A model generated the notes under the pieces. The model saw nothing but the letters and a program-made list of their open reading frames with translations, was not told the origin of the DNA and searched no databases. A program made the position numbers and the translations under genes. A stretch of DNA of 64,000 bases, from positions 626,501 through 690,500 of the forward strand of contig SEMN01000224.1 in the NCBI GenBank assembly GCA_005408345.1, written 5' to 3'. Below are positions 47,901-60,286 of this stretch, piece by piece; position 1 is the first letter of the stretch, and every line of letters starts with the position of its first letter. The DNA is from Macquaria australasica (Eukaryota > Chordata > Actinopteri > Centrarchiformes > Percichthyidae).

Positions 47901-50689
47901 TTTGTCATCATACTGAGTAAAATATTCACTGGAAACTGAATTTTCCACCTTCTTCTGTAACTGGCTTCATTTAACTCAAAAGTGACAGTGGTGAGGCTTT
48001 GCATCCTCTGTAACTATGTGTCCAAATATTTAAAATCTGTTTAAATGAAAGACCATTTTGTTTTAACTTGTTGAATTCTTGTTTCATCAGATGTCAAAAA
48101 ACATGAAATATTTCAAACCGTTTAAATGTGACAGCTGAAATCTATTATGTTTATAGATAGGTTTAACATGAAATCACCCACAATAGGTTTTTACATGGAG
48201 CAATCTCTAGGAGACACCCATTTACCTGCATTATAACTTTTCATTGAATGTGTTGCAATGTTTTCACACACTGCACTCATCACTACACGCCATCTGCTGA
48301 CCTAAAGGCATCATTTAGAGACATGAGACACTGTCCTTTGTGCTGGTTTCACACCAAACACACCAAGAGGGCATAGTTTGCATGAGGTAGTGCATAGAAT
48401 TAATTGCAGCACAAACAGTAATCTTACAAAGCAGTTAACTGGGATCCTATAGCCTGATAATCGCGCTGAACTGCCATTTCATTTCACTTCAGTTATTATT
48501 ACTTATTTATTTGAATCGCTGAGCAAATCCGAGATGTGTGCAACGATTCAAAGGCTAAAATGTGGACTATGCTGGAATATAAACAATCACAATATACATT
48601 TTCTATCCTGGTATACGTATCCTCTCTGATCTTTTTTGTTATGCCTGAGATATTTTACTCAAATCCCAGGAGAATTGGAGAGTAGAGTTGGATAACTCTG
48701 GGAATTCAGAGATGCACAAATTAAGGTTTTCTCCATTTTTCTCTTCAGTGAAATTAATCATAATTTTGTGTCATGTTAATGACAGAATTCCACAGGATGT
48801 GCTCTGTGGAGGTAAGCGTATTCGGGGTCAAAGTTCAATTTACTTGAACTTCGGCTGCAAAATCTGGTGAAAAATGAGGAAAGTGCATGGCTCACGCAGC
48901 TGCTCCCTCCATTGGAAATAATTGGCTTGCTCTGTGTAATGTCACACATTTGTTTGTTTGCTGTGAAAGCCCTGATATTGTGATGTATCACAAATGCTCA
49001 TGTGTATGCTACCTTAATTTTGTGAAATTAACATTTGTGTCCAAAAAGTAATAACTGCATCTCTGGTCTCATCCTCAAGAAAGTTTGAAAACAGTTTGAT
49101 AACAGGTCCTGTATTTAAGTGATGTGTTGCTAGTTTATTGATCATAATGGCATCGCCATGTTCATCAAGAGATGGTCCTATCATTGTAGAATGAAACAAC
49201 ACACAAAGACAAAGCTTTATATACAGCTGAGTTTATGGCTGCACGGCGTTAACAGTTTACATACACATTGTATTTGTTAACTCACATACGCTGCATTTTT
49301 ATCACAAACACAAAGAGATGTACTCTTCGCCAGGATGATTGCAAGTGGCTTGTAGGTGACAACAGTCGCTGTGATCCGGATGTCTTGCCCCGAGCCAGTC
49401 GTCCTGTGTGCCGCTGCCTCTGTAGACACGTCTCTTGTTGTTAGCATGTAATAGTGGATATTTCAGCTGATAATGTTGCAGACGTCGCTGGAGAAGCTGA
49501 GGTCAGGGAATCGGCTATTCTTAGGGTGACCTCAGTCATATTTTCCATTATGTCTGGAAACAAATGGGTGTAAATCAACTCAAATCACACATTGAGAGTC
49601 TAAACTGTATGATAAAACTCACATTGGTAGATCTCTGTATTTGTCAGATAATGTGACGACACAATAGCATGCTGCTCTGCCAGATTTCTCTCTTTTCCCT
49701 CTTGGTGTTGTGTCTCTGCGTCAGCGTCTCTGTATGAACAACAGGGAGGGAGGGAAGAAGCTTGTGTTGTGTGTGTGTGTGTGTGTGTGTGTGTGTCGTG
49801 GTGGGTGTGTATGCTGGGAGCAGTGCATGTGTCTGTGCTCAGGTGGCAGATACCCTAGGTAAATCATTTCAGATCCATTTATTCAGAAGCCTGTGTGCAG
49901 ACGACACCTGCACAACGCTGCCAAGGAAGTGCCACAATGTCAGCGACTTCGTTTGCAGCTCTGACCCCCCCACCCCCCACCCTCCCAGCTGGCATGTGTG
50001 TGTGAATGTACATGTGTTTGTGTGTAAGCATATATATAAATATATACAGTGTCTTTATTTGTCTGTGTCTTTATGTTAGGTAGCTCAGTCACATGTCTTA
50101 TTCAGAGAGAGAAATAACAGCGCAGGGGAAGCTTTTCTGTCATCTGTGTTATTGCTGTGTTGCTTTCAATGACTCCTGCTTTAAATCTAGCTTCTCTCCC
50201 GAGGATGAGTAGTTAATTTAATTACTCTAATGAACAAACTGATGCTAAAAAAGAAGGATTCTTTGGTTCTTAAATAGCAAATTAATTTTTAAAAAGCCTG
50301 AGATAGACTTAATGGTATTTTTAGTCAGGATGAATTTATGTTTTTTGATATGACAGCTGTCTTAATCTGTGTTCAAAATGAGCTTGTTTGCGTGTGTCAT
50401 TTGCGCGCTGACAGTCAGTTGTGACAGTTGTAAAGTGTTCTTGAAAAAGCGCCTGACGTGGACACTCAAGGCAGCCAGACGAAAGATTTGCAGGCTGTGA
50501 TGTCTGTGTGTCAAATTACTTATCTCACTAAGCATATGCTGGCACTTCAGAATCATATACTTCAAACCCGCAGCCTTCAAAAGCGTCAAAACGGACTTTT
50601 CTTATTCAACACATCAGTCATGTAGCCACCAGCAAAATGAGCGAGATGTCATTTGCACTCAACAAAAAGCTTCGGGAGACATTTAAAGA
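44946..50689. other. Non-coding block
   Basis: No gene recognised. Contains (TG)n/(GAGT)n at 45200-45232, (GT)n at 46882-46901 and (GT)n at 49768-49796. An exon-like 63-nt segment at 48749-48811 (TTTTTCTCTTCAG before, GGAG|GTAAGC after) is open in one frame. A regulatory-looking CpG-bearing stretch lies at about 49330-49540. The 47532-47729 frame has slightly protein-like codon choice but no recognisable motif. Confidence 0.45.
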
Positions 50690-50990
50690 CACTCTTGATG
50701 ACTGTTTCAATTTGGAGAGACTGTTAATGATATCGTCTCAGCTGCCTTTTGCGTGGTTTTTTTTCTGAAGATACAAGTGAACGACAAAGAGTACTTAGAT
50801 GTGCACTTCAGCTAAAGCTTTGCCAGTTATTAATTTGAATCCTGAAGACAATTAGTACATCACTACGACACCCATTATCCAGCTGCTCCCCTGGATTTCG
50901 AGCCAATCTTAGGGTCAATTTAGTCTGCCATTAATGATGAAACATAAAATGACGGTTCTCTCTATCACGCTATCGCACATGTTCTGTGTC
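50690..50990. promoter_or_regulatory. Candidate conserved non-coding block
   Basis: Homeodomain-type words GTTAATGATATC, GTTATTAATTTG, GACAATTAGTAC and CCATTAATGATG occur within 250 bp, without simple repeats. This texture is typical of developmental enhancers. Conservation is not shown here. Confidence 0.35.
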
Positions 50991-50999
50991 AATAGCAAA

Positions 51000-51385
51000 G
51001 CCCTCTTTTGTGTGATGAGCCTGAAATAAAATTATACAAATAATATTGACCTAATAATAGAGAAAAACAACTAAAATATCTTTACCAAACACCCGCTGTG
51101 CTCATTCACAGTTTTCTTTTGTTTGAACCCTTCTCCTTACACCTCTACACATTCTCTCTCTCTCACTCACACACACACATACACAAACACACACACACAC
51201 ACTGGCGCATGGATGCAACACACCATTTCTTTAGCTCCAAGCAAATATCCCACTTGGTTTGTACTGTTCCACGTGTTAGAGCGGGTTAAACTATTTCATT
51301 GCACTAATTGGCCAGTGTCATTCCTGACGTTTGGATAAACAGCGGAAAAGAGGGAAAGCTGAGACAAATGATGGCTAATTAAACT

Positions 51386-51428
<43 letters not shown>

Positions 51429-52523
51429 ACAGAAACCAGCTGACAAAAAAATGGAGTGACGAAACACCCAGCTTGACAAAAGCAACATCTACTTCTTACG
51501 ATGGAAAACTTGCATGAAGAAAGCATGAAGAGAAAAAAAATCTACTTTCTGCTTTCTTTGAAATCCTCAACTTCTCTCTAATTGGATTTCATTCGGCGCT
51601 GACTGAGAGGGGAAGGGAAACAATGATTGGACACATTTTACTTAGACTATTTCAGCAGGAGCAAGCAGTTTTAGGCTTGAAGTAGAAGTGTTTTATCCGG
51701 GTTAGAAGTTTTCATTTCTGCAATTTCCTATATTGAATGAGAATTTTCATTAAAAAGCAGGCAAAGGTGTTTATATAAATCTTTCTCCCCAGTTATCTCT
51801 GGCCCTCACTGCTGCTAGTGATCTGATAAAACAAAACTCAGATAAAAAAAAACTCATCTTAAAAGAACGAGAAAAGGGAATATAGAGAGAAAGTAGGGGA
51901 AGCAAACTCTTAAAATGAGCTGAGGCATGTCTGAACTCCGACCCACGGGGGACATTTGTTTTCAGAGGTAGCGTGTTGGCCCACCGCATCATCCCCAGGG
52001 AGATATCTTCCTCACCATTTCTCTGCTACTCTGCAGCACCGTTTCACCTCGTGTTACATCCTCTCTCTCTCTGTCTGACTGACTCACACATGTGGACGCA
52101 CACACATAAACACACACACACACACATGCTCACATACAATCCCTCAAACCCTCGCCCAACCCCCACCTCGCCTTTCTCGCATTTGACCACTTGTCAGGGG
52201 ATGTTTATGGGCCATTGTTTGCGGTGCTGATGATCATTGTCACCGGTTGATTCCATTACCCATAGTCCTCTGATGGATGGGGCCTACCCTGACGTCCACT
52301 GATATGGGTGTCCTTGACCACTGGGGCAGACGCAATGAACGGAGGGGGCAGTGGGGTGGAGAGTTGGATCTTCTTTTTTTTATATTATTATTCAGTAGAA
52401 ACAATGTATCATACTGTTCAAATTATATTAAGGTGCTCCATTTGCAGGTGTGATGATGCAAAACTGTGGTAGAAAAATAGTTCCATAAAATGTTGAAGCA
52501 TGTTTTAAGCAAATTTCTGAAAT
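51000..52523. other. Non-coding block with CA/GT microsatellites
   Basis: (CA)n patches at about 51163-51201, a (GT)n tract at 51387-51424 and (CA)n at 52088-52127. The frames across them are low-complexity artefacts. No gene was recognised. Confidence 0.6.
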
Positions 52524-52603
52524 GTGGCTAGGTTTAGGAACAAAAACAACTTGGTTAGGGATTATGGTTTGGGTTAAGATTAGTACTTTGCTAAGGTTAG
52601 GGG
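52524..52603 (+). repeat. Fragment of the teleost GGTTAGGTTTAGG repeat
   Basis: TGGCTAGGTTTAGGAACAAA, then CTTGGTTAGGGATTATGG and TTTGGGTTAAGATTAG follow a widespread teleost repeat. It is not telomeric, since the TTAGG words are spaced irregularly. Confidence 0.65.
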
Positions 52604-53599
52604 AGCTTCATCATCATGGTTAGACGATAGGAAGCGATATTAAAGTCAGACTTCTTGTTGACTTTGTTGCTAATAATAATGTCTGACATTATTACTACGC
52701 TCACTAGAGTTTGACACTTCAACATATGTCGTTTTGGGGCACTTTCAGAAATCACTGATTCTGTCGTTTTTCTTGGGAGGAGTCTCCACATGGCAGACGC
52801 CCAAAACCAGTGACAGCATATATGGTTTCAAACCACACAGGGAGAAGGAAAACAATACGAAGATGCCAACCTGCAGTGTTCATACAAGTACCAGAATTCA
52901 ATATAAGAAAACTAATGTTAGCATAAGTGCAAAAGGCGCAATACAGCAAAGAACAAGTGATTGAGCACCAGTCACTCTGATGATGGTGCTTCATTTGTTG
53001 GTGCTTCTTAATTTGGTTGGCGTTTGTGTTGTTTTTTATATTTTTAAATGAAGACATTTGTCTCTGCTGATCCACGTGTATCCTGTGGTGTTTTTATCAT
53101 CCCGTACGATATAGAAAGGGTGGTGGCATGCATGTGGCATGTACACTCCCGACCCTACCAAATTCTTTAGTTTTGGTAACGCTGAAGCAATGTAAAAGTG
53201 TATTTGAGAAAATGTGTTTTTATTAGCTTTTATTGCATCTTCTCTTTTCCAGTATCTCGACTTTTCCACCTCAGCATAAAAACTTTTTTCCAATATTTTA
53301 AATTTTTGGTGTTTGTGCATTTCCATTCATTGTTGTTTTATCCGTGAAGTGAAAATGCACATAAAAACAGGTGAAAGTACTTAATGACAGTCTTATCTAC
53401 TGACTCAAGCAAGCAATACATTTGTACATACATAAATAACCCAGTTTAAGACGTATACATAGCTCGCTTATCTAATAACACATCTTTAAATTGGTTGTTT
53501 GATAGAGGTAGCCTACAAGATTAATAGGAAAACCAATATAAAAGAAAATGCAGGGACTTTGAACTCCCTAATGCAATGTATTAATTGCAGTGTTAGTTG

Positions 53600-54740
53600 A
53601 TGCCCTTCCTTCAAACACATCACTTCAGACAAAGCACTTTGCATTCACTCTATTGATAAAGAGTTTAAATGACAAGCGTAATTTCAAAGAGGGATGTGTA
53701 ATCATGCTCTGTTAATCGAGTTTTACATACTCTGATTATGACCTTGATTCATATGATGTAACTTAAAGAGTTAACATGTAGTCATTTGTGTTGCTTTTCT
53801 CTGGTCTTAATCACATTATTACAGTGCATGTAAACACACCGAGGGGTTGCCTGTAGTTCGGCCTCCTGCAGTGCTCAAGTGTCACAACATTATTTGAACA
53901 TTTCTCCACCATCTCGTCGAATTAGTGCTCCCGACTAACTAAAACAGATGAGCTCGAAGTGTAGGAATCATTCGGAAGTCACACATCACGAGCAGACATC
54001 TGCAATTACTGATGGGAGAAGATGGGCTTGGGTTTAACCAGGCCGAGGCCATGATGTAGTGTCAGTGAAGGATTGGCCATGGTGTTGGATGACGGGGGGA
54101 AGAAGCAGTGTTGATAGCTAAAACATTAACAGCGGCTCCAGCTATCGTAATTTTTCACAGAGGCGGGCCGTCATTGATCATGATGATATCTGGCGGAGGG
54201 GAAGGTGTAGTTAAAGGCACATGTTTAACAAGCTTCTCCAGCATTTCCCAAAAATTGTCACATAAAGACTTTCCATTATTATTCTGAACAAAGACAGAAT
54301 CGTTTTCTATCCCTCAGATCTGTCTTTTGTCAACCCATCCTCACCGGGCGGGCAGATTACTTTTCTTAGGAAACAGCTTCCCTGGATCAGACAGAATTTG
54401 TACTCGGATAGAAACGAGGCCAGATGCTGCACTTTGAGGTAGAAATTAGCCCACATTTTGTTAAAGTGTCTTAATGATAGCTGAGTTAAACTGTTTCTAT
54501 AACTATCAACTATCTGTTTCGTCCTTGTTCCTTTAAGACATCGCCAACATGCAAAAAAGGCAGGAAAACCCAAGCCTCCAATAAAACTAACATTAATGGC
54601 ATTGCAATATGCAAAGCTATGCTAATTTTATGCATACTGTCAACCTACATAGTGGCTGTTCCTCGTCCATTTCAAAAGATATGACTGCAATTAGACGACA
54701 ATTGATTGAAATCATTTGCGTTTTATGATTCTGTTACTTT
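53600..54740. promoter_or_regulatory. Candidate regulatory cluster with POU-like sites
   Basis: Several dense stretches occur together. About 53690-53830 has TGTAATCATGC and GTTAATCGAG words. About 54130-54240 has CATTGATCATGATGATATC. At 54601-54635, ATGCAAAG (54609), ATGCTAAT (54619) and TTATGCAT (54628) are three octamer-like POU sites in 27 bp. An 88-codon minus-strand frame at 54307-54573 is probably chance. Confidence 0.35.
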
Positions 54741-55572
54741 TGAGACCTGACAGCATGTTGTACAATTCAGTGACAGTATATTTTCACTGCACGGGGAGAT
54801 TAACTGCTATTATTGACCCTGATGCAAACCAACGGGTAATACATTTCAAACAAACTACTCACTATCTCGGTGATTTGCATGTGGTGTGTCATTTACCATA
54901 TTCACTGATTACCTAATGATTTATGCTTTAATATAATGCACAGGGGCCTATCAAAGCAATATGCGTACCTTACCTTTACAGTGACTTAACATGTCGGAGA
55001 CAGAGAAAAATTGAAATGATAGTTTAAGGGCTGCGGGGAAAAGAGAAGTCTTATCAGTTAAGACTTGCTTTGTATGTAGGATTTTTTCCCCCTGCTCTCC
55101 TTGGAAGGCAGGGGTGCAGTTGATGAATTCTTAAGCAGATCTCGCTGATAATTGTATTTCATAACTGTCATGCGGAGAGGGACTGTCCGCTGAGAAGCTA
55201 TTTGTGTCACTGCATCTCTCTCCCTCTCTGTCTCTCCCTCTCTCTCTGCAGCCTCTTCAATAAAACTCAAATCATGACAGAGATTGTTAAGTCTACCTCC
55301 AAGATTATTAAATCCAAATGGAGAATTTATGGGTGACACTTCATAACAATTAATCTGAGATGCTTGATTAATAAAGTTCGCTCACCCCCCTTCTCTCTCA
55401 TTCTTTTCTCTCTTCACCCTCCCCATCACTAAAGTTGTCCTGTTTGAGTGGGATGAAGGAGGAGGGGAACAGACGTACGGGTGGCAGGATGGTTGTCAGG
55501 GACGACATGAGTGTCATTCTTTTTGATTAATGGAGCATTGTGACCCCGCCCCTAACCCTCCTTCTTTCCCAG

Positions 55573-55629
55573 CATGCCCACTCTCACCTCTGCAAAGCCT
55601 CCCCCCACCCCCCAACCCCCTAATAACAG
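55573..55629 (+). other. Candidate 57-nt exon with an open, proline-rich frame
   Basis: A CCTTCTTTCCCAG acceptor ends at 55572 and ACAG|GTAAAA follows at 55630. The segment is open in two frames. One starts with ATG one base into the segment and reads MPTLTSAKPPP before further prolines. The donor is only moderate, and the proline codons may simply reflect C-runs. I recognise nothing. A chance origin is likely. Confidence 0.2.
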
Positions 55630-55687
55630 GTAAAAATAGAAGTGGGCCAAGTTATGCTCTCCAGTTGGATTCAAACTAGACATCATC

Positions 55688-55927
55688 TGATAGGAAAAAA
55701 GATAAGAAAAGTACGGAAGGAAAGAAAGAAATGTGGAACGAAAGAAGCAGAGAAATGGAAGGAAGTAAAGGGATAAATGGAAGAAAAATAGAAAGAACAA
55801 AAGAAAGAAAGTGGTAAGGAAAGGAATAGAAAGAAACAAAGAAAGAGGTAAAGAAAGAGCAAAGCAAAGAGAGGAATTAGAAAGGCCAGAAAGGGAAAAG
55901 CAGAGAGAGAAAGAGGAGAAAGACAGA
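55688..55927 (+). repeat. Polypurine tract, about 240 bp of degenerate GAAA/GGAA units
   Basis: The plus strand is almost entirely A and G, in imperfect AAAGAAAG and GGAAGG units, with few interrupting pyrimidines. The minus-strand frame across it gives only phenylalanine, serine and leucine runs and is not a gene. Such tracts can adopt triplex structure. Confidence 0.85.
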
Positions 55928-56280
55928 TTTTTGGAGAATGTCACCTACCTAACCTTGTCACCATGTTAAGTCAGCTGTGATTAATTAGTTGAGTGAGACT
56001 GAGCAATTAGGTCAGGAGTTTGGGTGTGTGTGAGTATGTATGCGTGTGTCTGTGTGTGTTCATGCACAACTTTTTTTGATCAAGATCCTTCCATTAACAA
56101 ACAACAGTATATACATCATATGAAAGAAATATGTTTTTCTGTTTTTCGGGATCCCCTCCCCACAAGGACAATAACAATTCAATCAGACAAGAAGACAAAC
56201 AACAGTTCATTCATAATTGTAAATGAATAAATAAACAAGTTAAGCAATGGGTAAAACCTGAAGAAGGAAGGCAAAATAGC

Positions 56281-56760
56281 AACAGCAATAATTAAATAGA
56301 TATATAAAAAGAAAGGGTATGTTAGAAGTCCAGTTTTTCTGCATCCATGTTTTAAAAAAAGGTTAAAAATGGCAGCAAGGAATACTTTTAATTAAATGTA
56401 ATTCATGACCCCCTTGACCCACTGTCTGTATGCTGGTGAGAGTGGCTCCTTCCACTTAAAACAGAATAATCCTCCTAGCAACTGGCGAACTGAACTATCA
56501 TTTTGGCCTGAGACCTACATATGTGAACATCCCATAGGGCAACCCCAAACAATGAATGGTGGTTGTTCAAATCATTTCTGTATATTTTTGAGGCAGTGTT
56601 AAAGATAGATTTCTAACCGTTGTGTAGCTGGTGCCTGTCTGCATTGGTCACATGTCAGTCCCATGTGGGTCCGCTCTAATCTTACACAATCTTGATGAAG
56701 CCTACGTATAATTTTGAGCTGAACTGCATGTTTAAGACAGACTGAGGATGAGCAGACTCA
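56281..56760 (-). mobile_element. Decayed L1-type LINE, ORF2 C-terminal remnant
   Basis: On the minus strand the text translates in pieces to LKIIRRLHQDC, then THMGLTCDQCRQAPAT, later ARRIILF and FKWKEPLSPAYRQWVKGVMN. The order (R-LH, then C-x2-C with APAT, then the RRIIL and WK-P-P...W motifs) is that of the C-terminus of L1-family ORF2 proteins in fish. Stops and frameshifts break it repeatedly, so it is a fossil. The 5' part is missing, as usual for LINE insertions. The A/T-rich DNA at 56060-56280 may be its 3' untranslated tail. Confidence 0.7.
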
Positions 56761-57179
56761 GTTTATTACTTTAGGTGTTATGTTTATATCTTCCTCACAT
56801 TTACTTTTAAGCAATTCGCCACTTTTTGAAAGTGTAAAACGTACAACCGGTTTGATGTGCGACTTGCATTCCATGTCAAACCTGAATTTACAACAAAATG
56901 CAAATTTATAAAAAGGTCATATATTCACAGTTTTTGCTTGGTTTGCAATAAAGAGAACCAAGAGGGGTGAAGAGAAGTGTTTTCTTAAAAAGGGGCCCTG
57001 TGGTGTATTATCGCAGAAATTCGGCTCAAGATTTCTTTGAACGAGTTTGAGGATAAGAAACCCTTAGACAAATCCTTGAACCAGTAAAGGCTTACAAAAG
57101 ATCATATTTAACAATGATGGCTATATATTTTCCTTTTTGCAATTAAGGAGTCCCTCTGTGTAATTTAATGCTTCTTTTC

Positions 57180-57430
57180 AAGTGTCGGGTCCCCTGAGAC
57201 TTGGCCTGTAGCTATGCCATCGCTCTTGGTGATTATCATTAATGAATGTTGGCGAGGACCATCCCTCAATGTGACTAGGGAGGAAACACAAGCCCTAATT
57301 AAAGGTTCCTATTCATAAATACATGCCTCAAACTGCACGGATCGACATGCGCTGTGCACACAAGTCATTTTAATGTCAGAAAAGCACCTTTTTAAGAGCG
57401 TTTTCTCCCTTAATGTACAGTACACCAGCA
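57180..57430. promoter_or_regulatory. Candidate conserved non-coding block
   Basis: GATTATCATTAATGAATG, CCCTAATTAAAGG and CATTTTAATGTCAG words lie close together, with CpG-bearing stretches between them and no simple repeats. Enhancer-like texture; not proven. Confidence 0.35.
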
Positions 57431-58005
57431 GCAATGACAGATTTTTCCTGCCAAAGCCCGCAGCGAGGGATCTGTGCAATTTGAGATTCGCAGATTTAAA
57501 TTTAGGAATAAAGCTGAAGATTAGGAAGCACTAATTTGACGTGTAAGGGGACTGATAAGAAAATAGCTCGACGGCTAACTGTAGTCTCACTGTGTAACTG
57601 AACATTATGATACTTTTTACATATAATCCTCAAGAGACTGCTGTGTGTTTTATCGCAAAAGGTTATAGGAAGCTCCTTGTGTTGAGAAGTCACACTGTGT
57701 GTGGAAACGTATTCCTCTATCTGAGAAATGGAAATATTTACAAAATGAAAATGTTTAACTGATTACAGGATGTCACTGAGGAAGAAAATAATCCTCATTG
57801 CTTGTGTTCTCATAAAAACTCATTTTAATCATTTTAATTGCTCCAAATGCAGACTGACAACGGCTCTCATAAACACTAGTGGTTGCATTGTCACGTCAGC
57901 TTCCCAGACAAAGCTATTGGTAATTGTTATGTGAAGATCATGTTAACATTGAGGATAATATTGAGTCTGTCTGACTGTTTTATTTCTTTCTTTTCTTTTC
58001 ACAAG

Positions 58006-58038
58006 GGCTCAAAGAGTCTTGTCGGAAAAAGGAGCTTG
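58006..58038 (+). other. Candidate 33-nt microexon, open in all three frames
   Basis: The 3' splice site is excellent: a CTGAC branch-point match at about 57971-57975, then a pyrimidine tract TTTCTTTCTTTTCTTTTC and ACAAG ending at 58005. The donor is TTG|GTGAGAC at 58039. The 33 nt are divisible by three and have no stop in any frame. Frame 0 reads GSKSLVGKRSL. The surrounding DNA (57900-58140) also has enhancer-like texture (GCTAATTGG, CACGTGTC). The host gene is unknown and no partner exon can be named. Confidence 0.3.
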
Positions 58039-60286
58039 GTGAGACAAACATTTGGCTGCTTCTCTCTCCTCCTTAATGGCTGAAAAATGCTAATTGGAGT
58101 GCACGTGTCAAAGAAAACAAAAGGCAAGGGAGGAGGAAAGGGAAGGAGTGTGCATGTCAGAGAGGCTGGTATTTTGAAACATGAAATATGTCACTTTATT
58201 TAGCCGAGTTGGATTTTTTTGCAAGGTTGTTCCAGGAAGCAGGAAATCTCAGATAAAGTTTTGCCTGTGGTGGTATGTAATGTAGCTCGTGTTTAAAAGA
58301 AGAAGAAAAAAAAACTGAAGAAATGCTTTCTGATGCTCTGTACATATTCTGCTGAACAATTATTTCATAGTTCATGTAAACAAGCTGAAGTTGCTTCCTC
58401 TCCTCTCAGTTTTGAGCGTCCTTGTTGCTATAAAATAACACCTTGAATCCCCTGCGAGCCTCGAATCCTTTAATAAACTCGCATCTGTCACCGCTGCACA
58501 GCATTTCCTTACATTCTTCGTCCAAACTGACAAAATCAAAAAAGCTCAGGTGGGGATTACAAACCTTTAATTGCATTGTCAAAACTACAGCAACACATCG
58601 TTTTTTAAGTCTACACATTAAACAAGTCGCGGAAAAGTAAATCTCTATAAAATATCAAAACCCCTATCTCTCTCTCTTTCTCTCTCTCTCTCTCCATACT
58701 CACACTTGGCATTTTAATTATGCAGACTTATCTGATAGATGTGGAGATATAGCTCATGTCAAAGTTAGAGCCTCTTCTTTATTAATTTTTTTATTATATA
58801 TTCTTATATTCAGGCTGTCAATGAGTGTCTGGAATCTGATAGAACCCATCATTGATTGAAGATTACTCAAGATTATGAAGAGAGGCATTATCATAAGCTG
58901 TAAGCCTTCATCATTCCAAATGTTAACTTATTTGAACGACACTGAGGGAAAAGATTACACTCTATTTCAGCCCACCGAGGGTAAGTTTAGTAGTCCGGCT
59001 CTGTGGCAGATCTCTACACAACGAACATTAAAATATCAAAAGAAGAGGTTTGTCAGAAAGTATATCACAGAGACGTTAAACACCGCAGACCCCTGACAGC
59101 AGATTTGTGGTGCACTGCTGGTACTTGCATGCGAGAGAAGCCCATACCTTTTGACATCAGAGGTTTATGGCTGCAAAATAGCTCGGGTGGTTAGCCACAG
59201 GCCAAGATCTGCAACACAACATTAATTATTTATGAATATTAAGAGGTCGGCATTAAACTCTTGGTTTACGTCATTATGATTTTTGCCATAAGCATGATAA
59301 TACAAAATATATCCTTAAACGTAACTGAGATGCGTCAGTTTTACCAACTAAAACATGTTGACAAATTAACCTCTAAGGGCAAAGATTTTGAGGATTATAT
59401 TTCTATAGTAATCTGTATACTTTGTCAGTACAAAAACTTCTCTTTGCTGCATAGCAAACAGTTCCACTAAAACTAGTTTTCAGCTTACCGGTGTCAAACA
59501 CGGATGGTAAATGAATTAAATCACGCTACAGTGTGTGGCTCCGACACACATTTTATATCATTTTAGTGTGGAATCAGTTCTTTTTAAAAAAAAATGGATC
59601 ATGTAAGAGGATCATGTGATGCTTTCTGTGGTGGTGGTGATGATGATAAAACTAGGGGAGGAGAAGGATAGAAGTAGTATTTAAGATGATGAAGAATAGA
59701 GAAGACAAATAGGAAGAAACAGGAAAAGAAGACTGGTAATAATTATAGTGGCAGTGGTTCTGGACATTTTTAAAGCTGCATTTTTTTTTCTGTGGCGTCT
59801 TTGACCGGCAAGTAACACACCATGGCTTGTGCTAGGACAAATCTCAAGGCATTACTCTGGTTTTATTTTATTTTTTTTGAACTGCTCATTATATTTTACA
59901 GATAATTTCAGATTTGTTAGGTGGCATACAGAAAAAGGTCTAAATGAAAATATAGCTCAGTGGGAATTGTAATTCCGGGGAGTTCATGTGAAAAATGTGC
60001 TGAAATGTGTGTTACAGCTGATAAACATACATTCTATCATGAACAACATTCATATTTTACGCGTACATATTATTAATGATGTCTCTCACTCACTATAAAC
60101 CTTAGAGAGTTATTTAATCACATTTATATGCTGTGAGTAAATCTATCATTCACAATATTTAGTTTTTTTCCCATATGCAAACCACACAATTTTATTCAAA
60201 GTTACAGTATTAAGAAAATAGTATTTATGTTATGATTTGGTCGTATGAGTTTGAGAGTGTCACCTTTTTCAAACAAGGTCCCTCAC
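58039..60286. other. Non-coding block
   Basis: A (CT)n tract at 58664-58694 and a homeodomain-rich AT stretch near 59220 (ACATTAATTATTTATGAATA). The frames have no protein character. No gene was recognised. Confidence 0.5.

Noticed and set aside
52524..52603. TTAGG-like words suggesting interstitial telomere
   Set aside because: The spacing is irregular and the text matches a dispersed teleost repeat.
55552..55944. 130-codon minus-strand frame rich in F, S and L
   Set aside because: It is the complement of a polypurine tract, not a membrane protein.
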